Part shown: positions 35,244 through 43,283 of the stretch, piece after piece
Numbering within the stretch: the stretch's first letter is position 1
How the letters are laid out: each line of letters opens with the position of its first letter
From: an uncultured Bacteroidales bacterium
GTDB lineage: Bacteria > Bacteroidota > Bacteroidia > Bacteroidales > FEN-979
Direction of reading: 5' to 3'
DNA: 64,000 nt
Assembly (NCBI GenBank): GCA_903875045.1
Contig: CAIQUS010000093.1
Coordinates: 1 to 64,000, forward strand
The notes under the pieces: model-generated
Told to the model about the DNA's origin: nothing
The model's input: the letters and a program-made list of their open reading frames with translations, nothing else
Database searches by the model: none
Translations under genes and position numbers: made by a program

Positions 35244-37241
35244 TTATGCTGTTGATTGTGCCATGCCGAGTACTCGCATCATGATCTGGGTGATTTGCTT
35301 TTCAAGGTCACCACGGTTTTCTTTCATCCCGCCGCTGAAGACGATGTTTTCAACCATATTCTTCAGTTTAATATTTACGGAAGTGTTTCGTGCGCCACCG
35401 GAGGCAATGGCATCGGTGGTTGCTTTGATCTTATCGTCTTTGACCGGTTTTTCAGGGGTTGCAGCACCAGGAGTTACAGGAGGTTTGATATAAGATTTAT
35501 CTGTGGCCCCTAAAAAACCAAATTCCTGAGTTTTCGTGTCCGGTGCACTAACAAAAGGTGAATATGATGTTTTAGGCATGGATCCGATAACCAACCCGGC
35601 CTTTTGTTGTGCAAGGTTGAGTTGGTAGTCTTTTTTTACTCCGCCAACCAGATCAGCACTGGCAGAAATGGCATTCTTTACCGCATTGTATCCGCTTAAA
35701 TCGGCAACACCTTGTTTAGCGGTTTCCCATGCCCCGCTAAAATCGCCTGTAAATAGTTTGTAGATAGCTGATCCCATGGCACCGAGCCCGCTGATGATCC
35801 CTTTGATGCGATCAAGTACGAATTCCTTAAGGATACCGCCAAAACCCTTGATGGTGTCCCATACAGTCAGAATAACAGCCCTGAAGCCTTCAAATTTATT
35901 CCAGGCGTAGACAACTCCTGTTGTTAGTGCAGCAATAGCAAGTACTACCCATACAATTGGATTAGCGGCCATTGCAGCGTTCAATAGCCACTGGGCAATA
36001 GCCAAACCCTTAAGTGCTAGGGATACAGCGCCATGCCAAAAAGCTTGTACTTTATCAAGTGCTATGTTTAAGGATTGCTGAATTGATGCGCGCTTCATCC
36101 ACAAGGTAACAACCTCATACGCGAGGGCAACTGCTCCTACCGCTCCTGCCAATACCCATGCCCATGTACTTCCATCCTGAAGAGATTTAAGAAATTTTCC
36201 AAGTGGATTCAACACTAAACTCAATCCATTGAGCAAAAGTGAAAGCATATCAAGAGCAGGCTGCATTAAGGGTTGAATGAGCGAAAATGCCTGAAGGGCT
36301 TTTCCTTTAAAATTATCCAGAACCGTACTTAATTGCCCTCCAATAGTTTTGCTCATTTTATCACTCATGCCATAAAACAGTCCGCCAGCACTTGTAGCAG
36401 TCTTAAAAGCATTTGAGACCATGTCGGCAGAGATTGCCCCTTTTTCCATTTTGATTTTCAATGCTGCCATCGACTCCCCTGTAGTTCGAGATATTTCCTT
36501 CAGTGGGTTAAATCCCGCATTAATCATTTGCAGAAGATCCTGGCCTTGGAGTTTTCCTGCAGAACTAACCTGCGAAAAAGCAAGAGTAAGTGAATTCATT
36601 TTATCAGCATTGCCCATGGCGATATCACCAATCATAGCGATATTTGGCATAATAGACTCTGCTGAAATACCAAATTGAAGCATCATTTTCGATGCATTCT
36701 GAATTTCTTGCTTGCCGTAGGGAGTTTTGTCGGAGTAATCAGTTAGCTGTTTTAGCATCTCTGCTGATTTCTGCTGACTTCCAAGCAATACATCAAATGA
36801 AGCTTTTGTTTGCTCTGCCTCCATGCCGATTTTGATGATTCCGGCAATTGCACCTGCACCAGCAACAATCGGGTTTGTAAGAAAATCAGATCCCGGCATG
36901 GCTTGGAAAGCATCTTTCATTGCAGTTTTAAACTTGCTACCATTTATGGTTTCGAGTTTAGAAACATTCTTTTCAAGTTTCTTGATTTCCGAATTGTAAG
37001 TGCGAATTGCTCTAAGATTCGATTCTGGAATAAGATCGCGTTCATTTTTCAATAGCGCCAACTTATCGCGAAGCGAACTAACAGAACGCCCCATCCCGGT
37101 CATTACTTCCTGAACCTTTACTGCCTGGGTCTGTAGTTTTGAAAATCTTTCAAGGGCAACATTAGAATTAACACCGATCTGTTGTAACTTTGCTGATAAC
37201 TTATCCTGCAAACTCAGGGTATATTCTAAAATGTTGGCCAT
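35244..37241 (-). CDS. Tail tape measure protein
   Basis: A 665-residue protein that sets tail length. The first 150 residues are coiled coil (EYTLSLQDKLSAKLQQIGVN), followed by the TP901-like core (ASFDVLLGSQQKSAEMLKQL, QLTDYSDKTPYGKQEIQNAS, MNSLTLAFSQVSSAGKLQGQ). Three or four hydrophobic helices lie at residues about 365-470 (WAWVLAGAVGAVALAYEVV). It is short for a tape measure, predicting a tail of roughly 100 nm by the usual rule. It follows the chaperone with a gap of 209 bp on this strand. Confidence 0.85.
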   Translation of the reverse strand: MANILEYTLSLQDKLSAKLQQIGVNSNVALERFSKLQTQAVKVQEVMTGMGRSVSSLRDKLALLKNERDLIPESNLRAIRTYNSEIKKLEKNVSKLETINGSKFKTAMKDAFQAMPGSDFLTNPIVAGAGAIAGIIKIGMEAEQTKASFDVLLGSQQKSAEMLKQLTDYSDKTPYGKQEIQNASKMMLQFGISAESIMPNIAMIGDIAMGNADKMNSLTLAFSQVSSAGKLQGQDLLQMINAGFNPLKEISRTTGESMAALKIKMEKGAISADMVSNAFKTATSAGGLFYGMSDKMSKTIGGQLSTVLDNFKGKALQAFSLIQPLMQPALDMLSLLLNGLSLVLNPLGKFLKSLQDGSTWAWVLAGAVGAVALAYEVVTLWMKRASIQQSLNIALDKVQAFWHGAVSLALKGLAIAQWLLNAAMAANPIVWVVLAIAALTTGVVYAWNKFEGFRAVILTVWDTIKGFGGILKEFVLDRIKGIISGLGAMGSAIYKLFTGDFSGAWETAKQGVADLSGYNAVKNAISASADLVGGVKKDYQLNLAQQKAGLVIGSMPKTSYSPFVSAPDTKTQEFGFLGATDKSYIKPPVTPGAATPEKPVKDDKIKATTDAIASGGARNTSVNIKLKNMVENIVFSGGMKENRGDLEKQITQIMMRVLGMAQSTA

Positions 37242-37449
37242 GATAAGTCTAATTGTATTGATTTACATTATATTCGGATTATTTTGTATCGCAATTTTTG
37301 TCGTAAAATTTGGCCTGCGAATTTTGACTTTACCAACCAGGTTATATCAATTAATCATTTCAAATGGAGTCAACGGCCGTGATGCTGCAATATTTGTGTC
37401 GATTATAATTGTTACCGGGGCTTTATTCGGGCTGTTGATTTCTTTATAA
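37240..37449 (+). CDS. Small membrane protein on the opposite strand in the tail operon
   Basis: A 69-residue protein (72 from the ATG at 37231) with two strong hydrophobic segments (ISLIVLIYIIFGLFCIAIFV and AAIFVSIIIVTGALFGLLIS) separated by a basic loop. It fits exactly into the 209-bp gap between the tape measure start and the end of the chaperone -1 frame, where the minus strand has no coding frame. Being antisense to late transcription, it may be expressed in the lysogen, for example for superinfection exclusion. Not recognised; could be chance. Confidence 0.45.
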   Translation: MISLIVLIYIIFGLFCIAIFVVKFGLRILTLPTRLYQLIISNGVNGRDAAIFVSIIIVTGALFGLLISL

Positions 37450-37450
37450 A

Positions 37451-37612
37451 TCAGGTAGCAGATTCTTTCTTTCTTACCCACTCCAATTCTTTCAACCTCA
37501 TAGCCCAATCTGCATCACTTAAGCTGTCGGGATCTGCGATATGCAGATAGTATCTTAATTGGGCATTGATGATTCTGACATAATCAGAATCATCAACCCC
37601 GGCAGCTTCTAA
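37451..37612 (-). CDS. -1 frame extension of the tail assembly chaperone (gpGT-like)
   Basis: This 53-residue frame (LEAAGVDDSDYVRIINAQLR, then SDADWAMRLKELEWVRKKES) has no start codon near its beginning and lies in -1 relative to the chaperone gene at 37609-37920. The zero frame ends AAT TTT TAG; the heptamer A-AAT-TTT (37612-37618, minus strand) allows both tRNAs to slip back by one base. This is the classic arrangement of gpG/gpGT in lambda and of its Mu counterpart. The fusion would have 156 residues. Confidence 0.8.
   Translation of the reverse strand, partial: LEAAGVDDSDYVRIINAQLRYYLHIADPDSLSDADWAMRLKELEWVRKKESAT
37566..37596 (-). promoter_or_regulatory. Hairpin downstream of the chaperone slippery site
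   Basis: TTGATGATTCTGA pairs with TCAGAATCATCAA: a perfect 13-bp stem with a 5-nt loop (37566-37578 and 37584-37596). It begins 15 nt after the slippery heptamer, somewhat farther than the common 5-9 nt, and is a likely stimulator of frameshifting. Confidence 0.6.
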
Positions 37613-37920
37613 AAATTTACGAGTTCGGCCTCTTTGACCTGAATAAGGTCGGACAGCTTCGACGATGCCGCTAAGAATAGATCGTCATCAGTTTTAATAG
37701 CCTCACTACCTCCAATAAAACAATTATTGAGCATTGCCTCATTAAACTTCATTGGGTCTGTTTTCCCTGCTACGGATGCGAATCCGAGAATCTTGCGATC
37801 AGGTTTTTTCAAATAACAGATGTGGCCATCCACAATAATTCCGAATATCTGACCATGTTTATCTTTCCACTCCTGAATCTGCGCTGGAGTAACTTCTCCA
37901 ATTAATGATGTTTTTTTCAT
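37609..37920 (-). CDS. Tail assembly chaperone, short form (gpG-like)
   Basis: A 103-residue protein (SLIGEVTPAQIQEWKDKHGQ, IVDGHICYLKKPDRKILGFA, FNEAMLNNCFIGGSEAI) encoded between the tail tube and tape measure, the standard place for the chaperone that coats the tape measure. Its last codons AAT TTT TAG contain a -1 slippery site; see 37451-37612. The short product is expected in excess, the long fusion at low level. Confidence 0.75.
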   Translation of the reverse strand: MKKTSLIGEVTPAQIQEWKDKHGQIFGIIVDGHICYLKKPDRKILGFASVAGKTDPMKFNEAMLNNCFIGGSEAIKTDDDLFLAASSKLSDLIQVKEAELVNF

Positions 37921-37923
37921 GTG

Positions 37924-38340
37924 TTAGGGTTTTTGGTTTTCAATTCTCAGGCAGATAAATGGAAGGGATACCTCCATGAACTTATCGCCTTGTTTCATCT
38001 CCTTGGCGTCCTCGGTGAACTCCAGTCCCCTGATCTTATCAACGATCAGCGTGTCGCCGTTAGAAGCATTGCCATAAGCTACAACTGCATCCAGGCGCAA
38101 TCCCAGGACACTGCCAGAGGTTGATGCCTTACGAAGGGTTTCCAGTTCGCTCTGCAGCAGGGAGATTTCACCCTCGTAACCAATGTTGCCCTTCTGGATA
38201 TGCAAGGGCTGATTGCCCTTGCCGTAAACCAGTTCCTTTTCCTGCTTCGAGGTATATTTCACCCCACGGAAGCCGGTAATTATGCGCCCGCCCAATTCCA
38301 GGGTAAGGTCTGCAAATTCATATTGCCGTGAATCGAACAT
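37924..38340 (-). CDS. Tail tube protein
   Basis: A 138-residue protein (QYEFADLTLELGGRIITGFR, GNIGYEGEISLLQSELETLR). In Bacteroidota contractile phages this pattern marks the tube protein, the inner cylinder inside the sheath. It lies between sheath and chaperone as expected. Confidence 0.75.
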   Translation of the reverse strand: MFDSRQYEFADLTLELGGRIITGFRGVKYTSKQEKELVYGKGNQPLHIQKGNIGYEGEISLLQSELETLRKASTSGSVLGLRLDAVVAYGNASNGDTLIVDKIRGLEFTEDAKEMKQGDKFMEVSLPFICLRIENQKP

Positions 38341-38352
38341 GTGTGATTGATT

Positions 38353-39567
38353 TTATGATGTTAAGGTTTTGAATCCGAGTTTTACATCAATGTATTTGGC
38401 ATAGCCGAAGGGCTTTACCTTCACTACTACATTGAGCTGGTTTGTGCTCACCAGGTTCTGCGTATGATCAATATAGCAGCTCACACCGGTGTCGTTCTGG
38501 TCGCCAGGATTGTTGCCAAGCTCCCCGTTGACGGTCATACTGTTGATAATGGCATTTTCAACCTTTGTTTCAATGCTTTTCGCTTTTGTAGCAGCGATGG
38601 TTCCGTCGTCATTGACAGGAATCTCATCCAGCAATTCGTTCAACAGTGTGTCGTAAGCGATACGATAAGCCTTGTCAACCGTTCGGCGGGCGGTGAGTGT
38701 ATGGTAATCATCAGTTGGCAAAGTGCACAGGTGATCATCTGAAAAGAAGTAACCAGTGCGCCCAACAAAGTTGCGCAGGGTTATGTATCCCTTATCGTGA
38801 ACAGATCCCGGATCGGCCTGCTCAACAGTCTTATCCTTAAGATAGGCTGTGAGTGTAGCAAGAGCGCCATCTTTTACACGTCCGATGTTGCGCTGAACGG
38901 GGATAGATGCAATTCTACCGGCAAGTAACCCCATACAGGCATTGTCTGAACTGATTACCGTATCACCAATAAGAATTCCAACCCGGTTTTTTGTGAGCGT
39001 ACCCTGATCTGTAAGGTTCGCGGGAACACCGGTATAAGCACGACCTTCGATCATAACGAACAAAGGAGCCATCAGGGTAGTTGCAGCCCATTCAGCCAGG
39101 GTTTGAGCGGCCAGTACTGCAGCGGCAACATCAGAATCAATACCGGCAGTGACTACAGGAGTATATCCACCTGCAGGGGTACGTGCAACAATCAACCCAC
39201 GCAAACGGCCATTTGCTGCAAGTACAAGGGCTTTCCCATTTGCCGCGATAGTACTGTCAACCATCTGTGCAAGTGTAACTGTATTGGCAAATGCCATCAG
39301 CCATACTTCAGTACCCTCTTCCGCTTCAGCATAAAAATCACTGAAGATTTTCACGATGTTCGGATTGTTGGCCACTGTGATACCGTAGGTCGTTTCCAGT
39401 TCAGCAAATGATTTGATGATGTAGGGTGTAAGAAGGGCAAACTTGCTTGCTACAATAGCGCCGGTGCAAAGAATTCCGAGCACCCCGTCCGGGCTCGGTA
39501 AAACCGATCCGAGAGCGCCGTTTTCGAAGGCTATTTTAACTCGTGGTAATCCGGTAGGTGTCGCCAT
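38353..39567 (-). CDS. Tail sheath protein
   Basis: A 404-residue protein. GLPRVKIAFENGALGSVLPS at the start, YTPVVTAGIDSDVAAAVLAA, and the C-terminal block GYITLRNFVGRTGYFFSDDH with KAYRIAYDTLLNELLDEIPV match the gpL/DUF2586-type sheath of contractile tails. It should polymerise around the tube and contract at infection. This places the phage among myoviruses. Confidence 0.85.
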   Translation of the reverse strand: MATPTGLPRVKIAFENGALGSVLPSPDGVLGILCTGAIVASKFALLTPYIIKSFAELETTYGITVANNPNIVKIFSDFYAEAEEGTEVWLMAFANTVTLAQMVDSTIAANGKALVLAANGRLRGLIVARTPAGGYTPVVTAGIDSDVAAAVLAAQTLAEWAATTLMAPLFVMIEGRAYTGVPANLTDQGTLTKNRVGILIGDTVISSDNACMGLLAGRIASIPVQRNIGRVKDGALATLTAYLKDKTVEQADPGSVHDKGYITLRNFVGRTGYFFSDDHLCTLPTDDYHTLTARRTVDKAYRIAYDTLLNELLDEIPVNDDGTIAATKAKSIETKVENAIINSMTVNGELGNNPGDQNDTGVSCYIDHTQNLVSTNQLNVVVKVKPFGYAKYIDVKLGFKTLTS

Positions 39568-39798
39568 TTATACCTCCTCGCGTTTAATGGTTACGATATC
39601 TTCAACACCAAGATTTACAGCATGAGCTTTGGCATTATAAAGCTCGATAAAACAGCTTCCATCAGAGGTGAAATACAATTCCGATGCATCGTGTGTTTCG
39701 AACACTGTTTTGGCACGTTCAGCCAGTGTTGGCGTGAAGTTATCAGTTTTATCTTTTCCCGTTGAATCCTGGTCCACCGGTATAACTTTCTTTGTCAT
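39568..39798 (-). CDS. Small phage protein before the sheath gene
   Basis: A 76-residue protein started at the ATG at 39798, which overlaps the preceding stop as ATGA; a longer reading from 39876 would run through the spanin gene. ELYFTSDGSCFIELYNAKAH and VEDIVTIKREEV are beta-like. Not recognised; its place corresponds to Mu gp38/gp39-type small tail proteins. Confidence 0.6.
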   Translation of the reverse strand: MTKKVIPVDQDSTGKDKTDNFTPTLAERAKTVFETHDASELYFTSDGSCFIELYNAKAHAVNLGVEDIVTIKREEV

Positions 39799-40313
39799 AA
39801 CAATCTTTTTTTGATGTTTAAATAGACGATAAGTACGAATATTAAAAGGGAACCAGCCATCACCAGCCAGGCCCATAACGGAACCCTGAATATGATTTTA
39901 ACCTCTTTGTCAGATGCAACACTGCTGCTTGTTTTCTGCTTAAGTGCATTTTTCAGCCGGTATATTTCCCGGTCCCGATTCACCAGGACATTGAACAAGG
40001 AGTCGCATGATGCTGTTACCTGGATTCCTCCGGGTTTTCTTTCGAATTTCAATGTTGCACGCCCTTGTTTTTGAGACATGGGAGCCGGATCAGCCAGGTG
40101 TGCAGTATCTGCAACCCAATTGTTGGGGATGAATATTGATACCGAATCATAAGGGGTTCTGATCGTATCGAGGGTGACAGTTTCATTAACCGAAATACTG
40201 TCCTGGCTAAAAGAGACTAACTGCTCATGTGAAGCCACTGAGGTTACCCTGGTGGAATGACACCCTGAGAACAGCAGTATGAAACCAAATAACAATCCAA
40301 GGTTCATTTTCAT
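39795..40313 (-). CDS. Candidate unimolecular spanin (lipoprotein with C-terminal membrane helix)
   Basis: A 172-residue protein with a lipoprotein signal (GLLFGFILLFSGC, Cys18) and, at the other end, a transmembrane helix (residues about 146-166, LWAWLVMAGSLLIFVLIVYL) followed by a basic tail. Between them are about 125 residues long enough to cross the periplasm, including a helical segment (DREIYRLKNALKQK). Outer-membrane lipid anchor plus inner-membrane helix in one protein is the definition of a u-spanin, which fuses the two membranes in the last step of lysis. Next to a small one-helix membrane protein gene. Confidence 0.65.
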   Translation of the reverse strand: MKMNLGLLFGFILLFSGCHSTRVTSVASHEQLVSFSQDSISVNETVTLDTIRTPYDSVSIFIPNNWVADTAHLADPAPMSQKQGRATLKFERKPGGIQVTASCDSLFNVLVNRDREIYRLKNALKQKTSSSVASDKEVKIIFRVPLWAWLVMAGSLLIFVLIVYLNIKKRLL

Positions 40314-40314
40314 A

Positions 40315-40587
40315 TTATGCCTCCTTGCAGTAGCTGCAACTATCCTGTTTACGCTCTACCTTTCTAAGCCTGTCGGCGTGATCATTAATCCTTCGTTCAT
40401 GCTGCCTCACTTCTGTATCTACAAGCTCCAGTTTGCCATCATGGATTAGTCCTTTTTCGCCGATCAACTTAATGTTCACATTCATTTCCTTCATTTCCGT
40501 GAGCAACCGTTGTAAAAAAAAGCCGATTACGACAAGGGCAATCCCTATTATTCCACTGGTCAACCAGGTCTCAAATTCGTTCATCAT
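40315..40587 (-). CDS. Small membrane protein with coiled coil, lysis-related
   Basis: A 90-residue protein with one N-terminal hydrophobic helix (SGIIGIALVVIGFFLQRLLT) and a charged coiled-coil tail ending in CSYC. Single-helix proteins with this layout lie in the lysis groups of many phages and may be holin-like or spanin-like. It comes 1 bp before the u-spanin gene. No lysozyme or amidase is adjacent. Confidence 0.5.
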   Translation of the reverse strand: MMNEFETWLTSGIIGIALVVIGFFLQRLLTEMKEMNVNIKLIGEKGLIHDGKLELVDTEVRQHERRINDHADRLRKVERKQDSCSYCKEA

Positions 40588-40663
40588 CAGGCGGTGTAAA
40601 TAAAAGAGCTTACTTTGAACGGACTCATTTCAGCTCTCTTTCGCTTCGCGGGGGTTGGTTATA

Positions 40664-41689
40664 CTATAATATTTTGGAATAAATCGCGGCATAGTACTTT
40701 GAACGCAGCGACTTGGCCAGAAAGCGCATCTGGAAGTTGATCAGGTCACCTTTCCATTCAGGATCCTTATATCTGGCAAACACATCGACAGTTCCAACGG
40801 CTTTCATCACTTCATCCTTATGGAAAGCAAACGATGAAACAACGTCGGTTCCAGCGACAGGCGTTGCAGCCCAGGCAGTCTTTACTCCGGTTGCTGAAAT
40901 AAAGGATGGTGTAATCGAAGTGCGGTAAAGTTTAAAGCCAAAGAGCAGGTTTGTCTGGAGAACACCTCTGTAGGTGGCGATATCTGCCTCAATCAGGTTT
41001 GCCTCATGGTAAGGGTTCAGCACCAGTATGCGGCCTTCCTGGGGTACGTCAAGCTGGTCGAACAACAGTTTTAAAGACAGCACATCTGCAAATGTCATTT
41101 TCCTTCCGGAGTTTCCATTGGTAACGCCGGTGCAGGCGAATACCGGAGTGTTGGCCGTAGTGCTTGCCGGAGCATAGTTCCAGGCTGCAAGTTTTGTAGC
41201 CATGCGCAAAATCTCTTGTTTATGCCCGTAAACCACAGATGACATTTTATCATAAGCAGCTTCCATTTCCTCAATGTTACGCACCACAGTTGTAGTAGTG
41301 TCAATCGTTCTGAGCGGAAGATTTAACGCAGTATCAGTCCTGGCAGCGGGAGCAGACGGCACACCGGTGGAGAATGTTGTATCAAGGACTGCTGTGGGAG
41401 TGGCTCCGGCTTCGGCCAGATTGATGGTGTTAGAATCTACCAGGTAACTCATGTCCCTGGCTTCGTTTAGGAATGAATTATCAGGATAAAAGCCCTCCAT
41501 GATAATATCAGTCCAGATTTCCTTTTGAAGTCCGGACATCAAAACCGGGCCATTGCCGGAAAAGGAAAGTAACGTGCCTGCCACCAGGGATGCCCCTGCA
41601 GCAAACACGGTTGGCACTCCGACCAACACTGCAATGAATAATGCAACCATAAGATTAAATAACAGGCTGCCAACATTAAACTTCTTCAT
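40664..41689 (-). CDS. Major capsid protein with hydrophobic N-terminus
   Basis: A 341-residue protein. QKEIWTDIIMEGFYPDNSFL, then a central region (TALNLPLRTIDTTTTVVRNI, DVPQEGRILVLNPYHEANLI) and the end NFQMRFLAKSLRSKYYAAIY match the capsid protein of Bacteroidota Mu-like phages. The first 45 residues (NLMVALFIAVLVGVPTVFAA) are strongly hydrophobic like a signal or membrane helix; similar proteins share this. They may guide assembly on the membrane or be trimmed by the protease. Follows the protease/scaffold gene by 41 bp. Confidence 0.8.
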   Translation of the reverse strand: MKKFNVGSLLFNLMVALFIAVLVGVPTVFAAGASLVAGTLLSFSGNGPVLMSGLQKEIWTDIIMEGFYPDNSFLNEARDMSYLVDSNTINLAEAGATPTAVLDTTFSTGVPSAPAARTDTALNLPLRTIDTTTTVVRNIEEMEAAYDKMSSVVYGHKQEILRMATKLAAWNYAPASTTANTPVFACTGVTNGNSGRKMTFADVLSLKLLFDQLDVPQEGRILVLNPYHEANLIEADIATYRGVLQTNLLFGFKLYRTSITPSFISATGVKTAWAATPVAGTDVVSSFAFHKDEVMKAVGTVDVFARYKDPEWKGDLINFQMRFLAKSLRSKYYAAIYSKIL

Positions 41690-41730
41690 TTTCTTTTTGA
41701 TTTTAGGTTAATAATGTATGGTTGGTTCGA

Positions 41731-42660
41731 TTAACGTTTCGACTTATAAGCAGCCTTCAATTCGGCAAACTCAGTCGGGTTTTCGCGCTGCAGTTTCGCC
41801 AGGCCAATGGAATCTTCCTTTGCCCATTTGAGATAGTCCCAACCTTGGCGGTCGGCTGCCACTGATTTGGGGTTTTTGATTTTGTCGCTGAAGGTTTGCT
41901 TGGCAGGCAAGGTGTCAATCAGGTCTTTTGCCTGTTTGAAATCGGTGGCGGCAAGTTTTTCAAAACTCTCGCGCCTGTCGGCAGTGAGTTTGCCCTCTTT
42001 GATGGCACCGTCAACCAGTTCTTTCGCCCTGGTTTCGTTGAACTTTTTCAGCTCTGTAACCGCCTCGTCACGCGATGCAGCCAGGGCCATGATAGCGGAA
42101 TTCAGCGCTGTCGGGTCGATTTCCTTTGAAACCTTCAGACAGGTGGCCGCTTCGGCGGTTAACATGATTTTGTCCATGGAATTGTTGTTGTTTTTATGAA
42201 TGATTGAATCAATTGATAATTTAATAGCCTCTTTGCTGGTGATCAGTTCACCTTTATCGTTGTAAAGTCTCAGACAGGTCTGCCCTGAGGGGACCGGCGC
42301 CAGGGAGGCTTCCATCAGTTCCCACCTGGTCACGGCTGGCACGAGCCCTAAACCGGGTATGTTTTTAAGTTCTGCATCCTGGATATGTAAGCCCATGGAT
42401 GAACCCTTTAAAAATCCGCGATCAACCTTCCCGGAAAGTTTCATTGCCTCAGGATCCTCGGTGTCGAATACCTCATCGGCGATAAGTTTACTTCCTTCAA
42501 CCCGCAGGTTTTCCCAGCGACCGATGAGCTGCTCCTGTTCATGCAGGTAGAGCATCACAGGGTTGTCCTTGAAACGCTCAAAACTGCCTCCGACATTCAG
42601 CACCAGGAACCCGTAAGAGTTCAGCCTGCTTTCATCGTTTAACACAAATCCCTTCGCCAT
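41731..42660 (-). CDS. Prohead protease fused to scaffold-like region
   Basis: A 309-residue protein started at the ATG at 42660; an upstream ATG at 42780 would run through the promoter and palindromes and is rejected. Residues 1-150 resemble the caudoviral (HK97-type) prohead protease: NSYGFLVLNVGGSFERFKDN, VMLYLHEQEQLIGRWENLRV, GFLKGSSMGLH (histidine and serine plausible as catalytic). The rest is helical and charged (AIMALAASRDEAVTELKKFN), typical of an attached scaffold. First gene of the leftward late operon, with its promoter at 42684-42715. Confidence 0.75.
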   Translation of the reverse strand: MAKGFVLNDESRLNSYGFLVLNVGGSFERFKDNPVMLYLHEQEQLIGRWENLRVEGSKLIADEVFDTEDPEAMKLSGKVDRGFLKGSSMGLHIQDAELKNIPGLGLVPAVTRWELMEASLAPVPSGQTCLRLYNDKGELITSKEAIKLSIDSIIHKNNNNSMDKIMLTAEAATCLKVSKEIDPTALNSAIMALAASRDEAVTELKKFNETRAKELVDGAIKEGKLTADRRESFEKLAATDFKQAKDLIDTLPAKQTFSDKIKNPKSVAADRQGWDYLKWAKEDSIGLAKLQRENPTEFAELKAAYKSKR

Positions 42661-42683
42661 GGTCTTTATTTCATTAATTGCGG

Positions 42684-42715
42684 CAAACATACATTCACAG
42701 ATCACGAATTCCAAA
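42684..42715 (-). promoter_or_regulatory. Leftward late promoter
   Basis: On the minus strand, TTTG (42712-42715), 20 bp, then TATGTTTG (42684-42691), a match to TAnnTTTG. It lies 23 bp before the protease start and reads the capsid, tail and fibre genes. Its -33 box is 3 bp from the first palindrome. Confidence 0.65.
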
Positions 42716-42718
42716 AAA

Positions 42719-42758
42719 CCTTTCAAGGGTTGAAAGGTTCCTTTCAAGGGTTGAAAGG
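42719..42758. promoter_or_regulatory. Two identical palindromes between the divergent late promoters
   Basis: CCTTTCAAGGGTTGAAAGG occurs at 42719-42737 and again at 42740-42758. Each is an 8-3-8 inverted repeat and the two are 21 bp apart, two turns of the helix. They sit exactly between the -33 boxes of the leftward and rightward late promoters, 3 bp from each. This is the arrangement expected for a shared site of a late activator (functional counterpart of Mu C or Mor) or of a repressor. A hairpin terminator pair is the alternative. Confidence 0.65.
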
Positions 42759-42761
42759 TTT

Positions 42762-42793
42762 TTTGCTTTTTCATCTTCAATCCATCATTTTTG
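42762..42793 (+). promoter_or_regulatory. Rightward late promoter
   Basis: TTTG (42762-42765), 20 bp, then CATTTTTG (42786-42793), one base off TAnnTTTG. It lies 10 bp before the small terminase ATG. The imperfect -7 box fits a promoter that needs an activator at the palindromes beside it. Confidence 0.5.
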
Positions 42794-42803
42794 TAAAAAA
42801 ACT

Positions 42804-43283
42804 ATGGCCGCTAAAAAGGGAAAGCCGCGTATCAATACCCGTAGCCCTGAAAAATACGAATATGCATACCTGCTATTCATGCAAACAGTCCCCGCGCAGG
42901 ATATCTGTAAACGTGTAGGCATATCAGCCCCAACGCTCAAATCATGGAAAGACAGCGGCGGCTGGGAAGGGAAAAGGGCAACCCGTACCATTTCAATGGA
43001 TGACCTGATGCAGAAAGCCCTGCAGCGCATCAATGACATGCTCGACAATGAAGTGGACTTCTCTGCAGATGCCTTTGCCAAAGCGGTCAAACAACTCAAG
43101 GAACTCAAAACATCCAACACGGTTGATGATGACATCAATTGTTTTATGTCGTTCCAGGACTTTCTCATCCAGCAACGGGCAACTCACCGTGAACTCACCG
43201 ATGAGTTTATAAAGGGCATCACCAGATACCAGGACATTTATATCCAATTTCGTTTAGGCAATGGCAAACTTCCGGGGAAATAA
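42804..43283 (+). CDS. Small terminase subunit, gp27/DUF1804-like
   Basis: A 159-residue protein from the ATG at 42804; the in-frame ATG at 42678 would include the promoter region and is rejected. An HTH follows the start (EYAYLLFMQTVPAQDICKRV, GISAPTLKSWKDSGGWEGKR), as in Mu gp27. It should bind phage DNA and recruit the large terminase. Overlaps the next gene by 23 bp. Confidence 0.75.
   Translation: MAAKKGKPRINTRSPEKYEYAYLLFMQTVPAQDICKRVGISAPTLKSWKDSGGWEGKRATRTISMDDLMQKALQRINDMLDNEVDFSADAFAKAVKQLKELKTSNTVDDDINCFMSFQDFLIQQRATHRELTDEFIKGITRYQDIYIQFRLGNGKLPGK

Noticed and set aside
42661-42803. N-terminal extensions of the protease and small terminase genes
   Set aside because: Both would translate the promoters and palindromes; FQPLKG or SRVERF repeats in these readings come from the DNA repeat.
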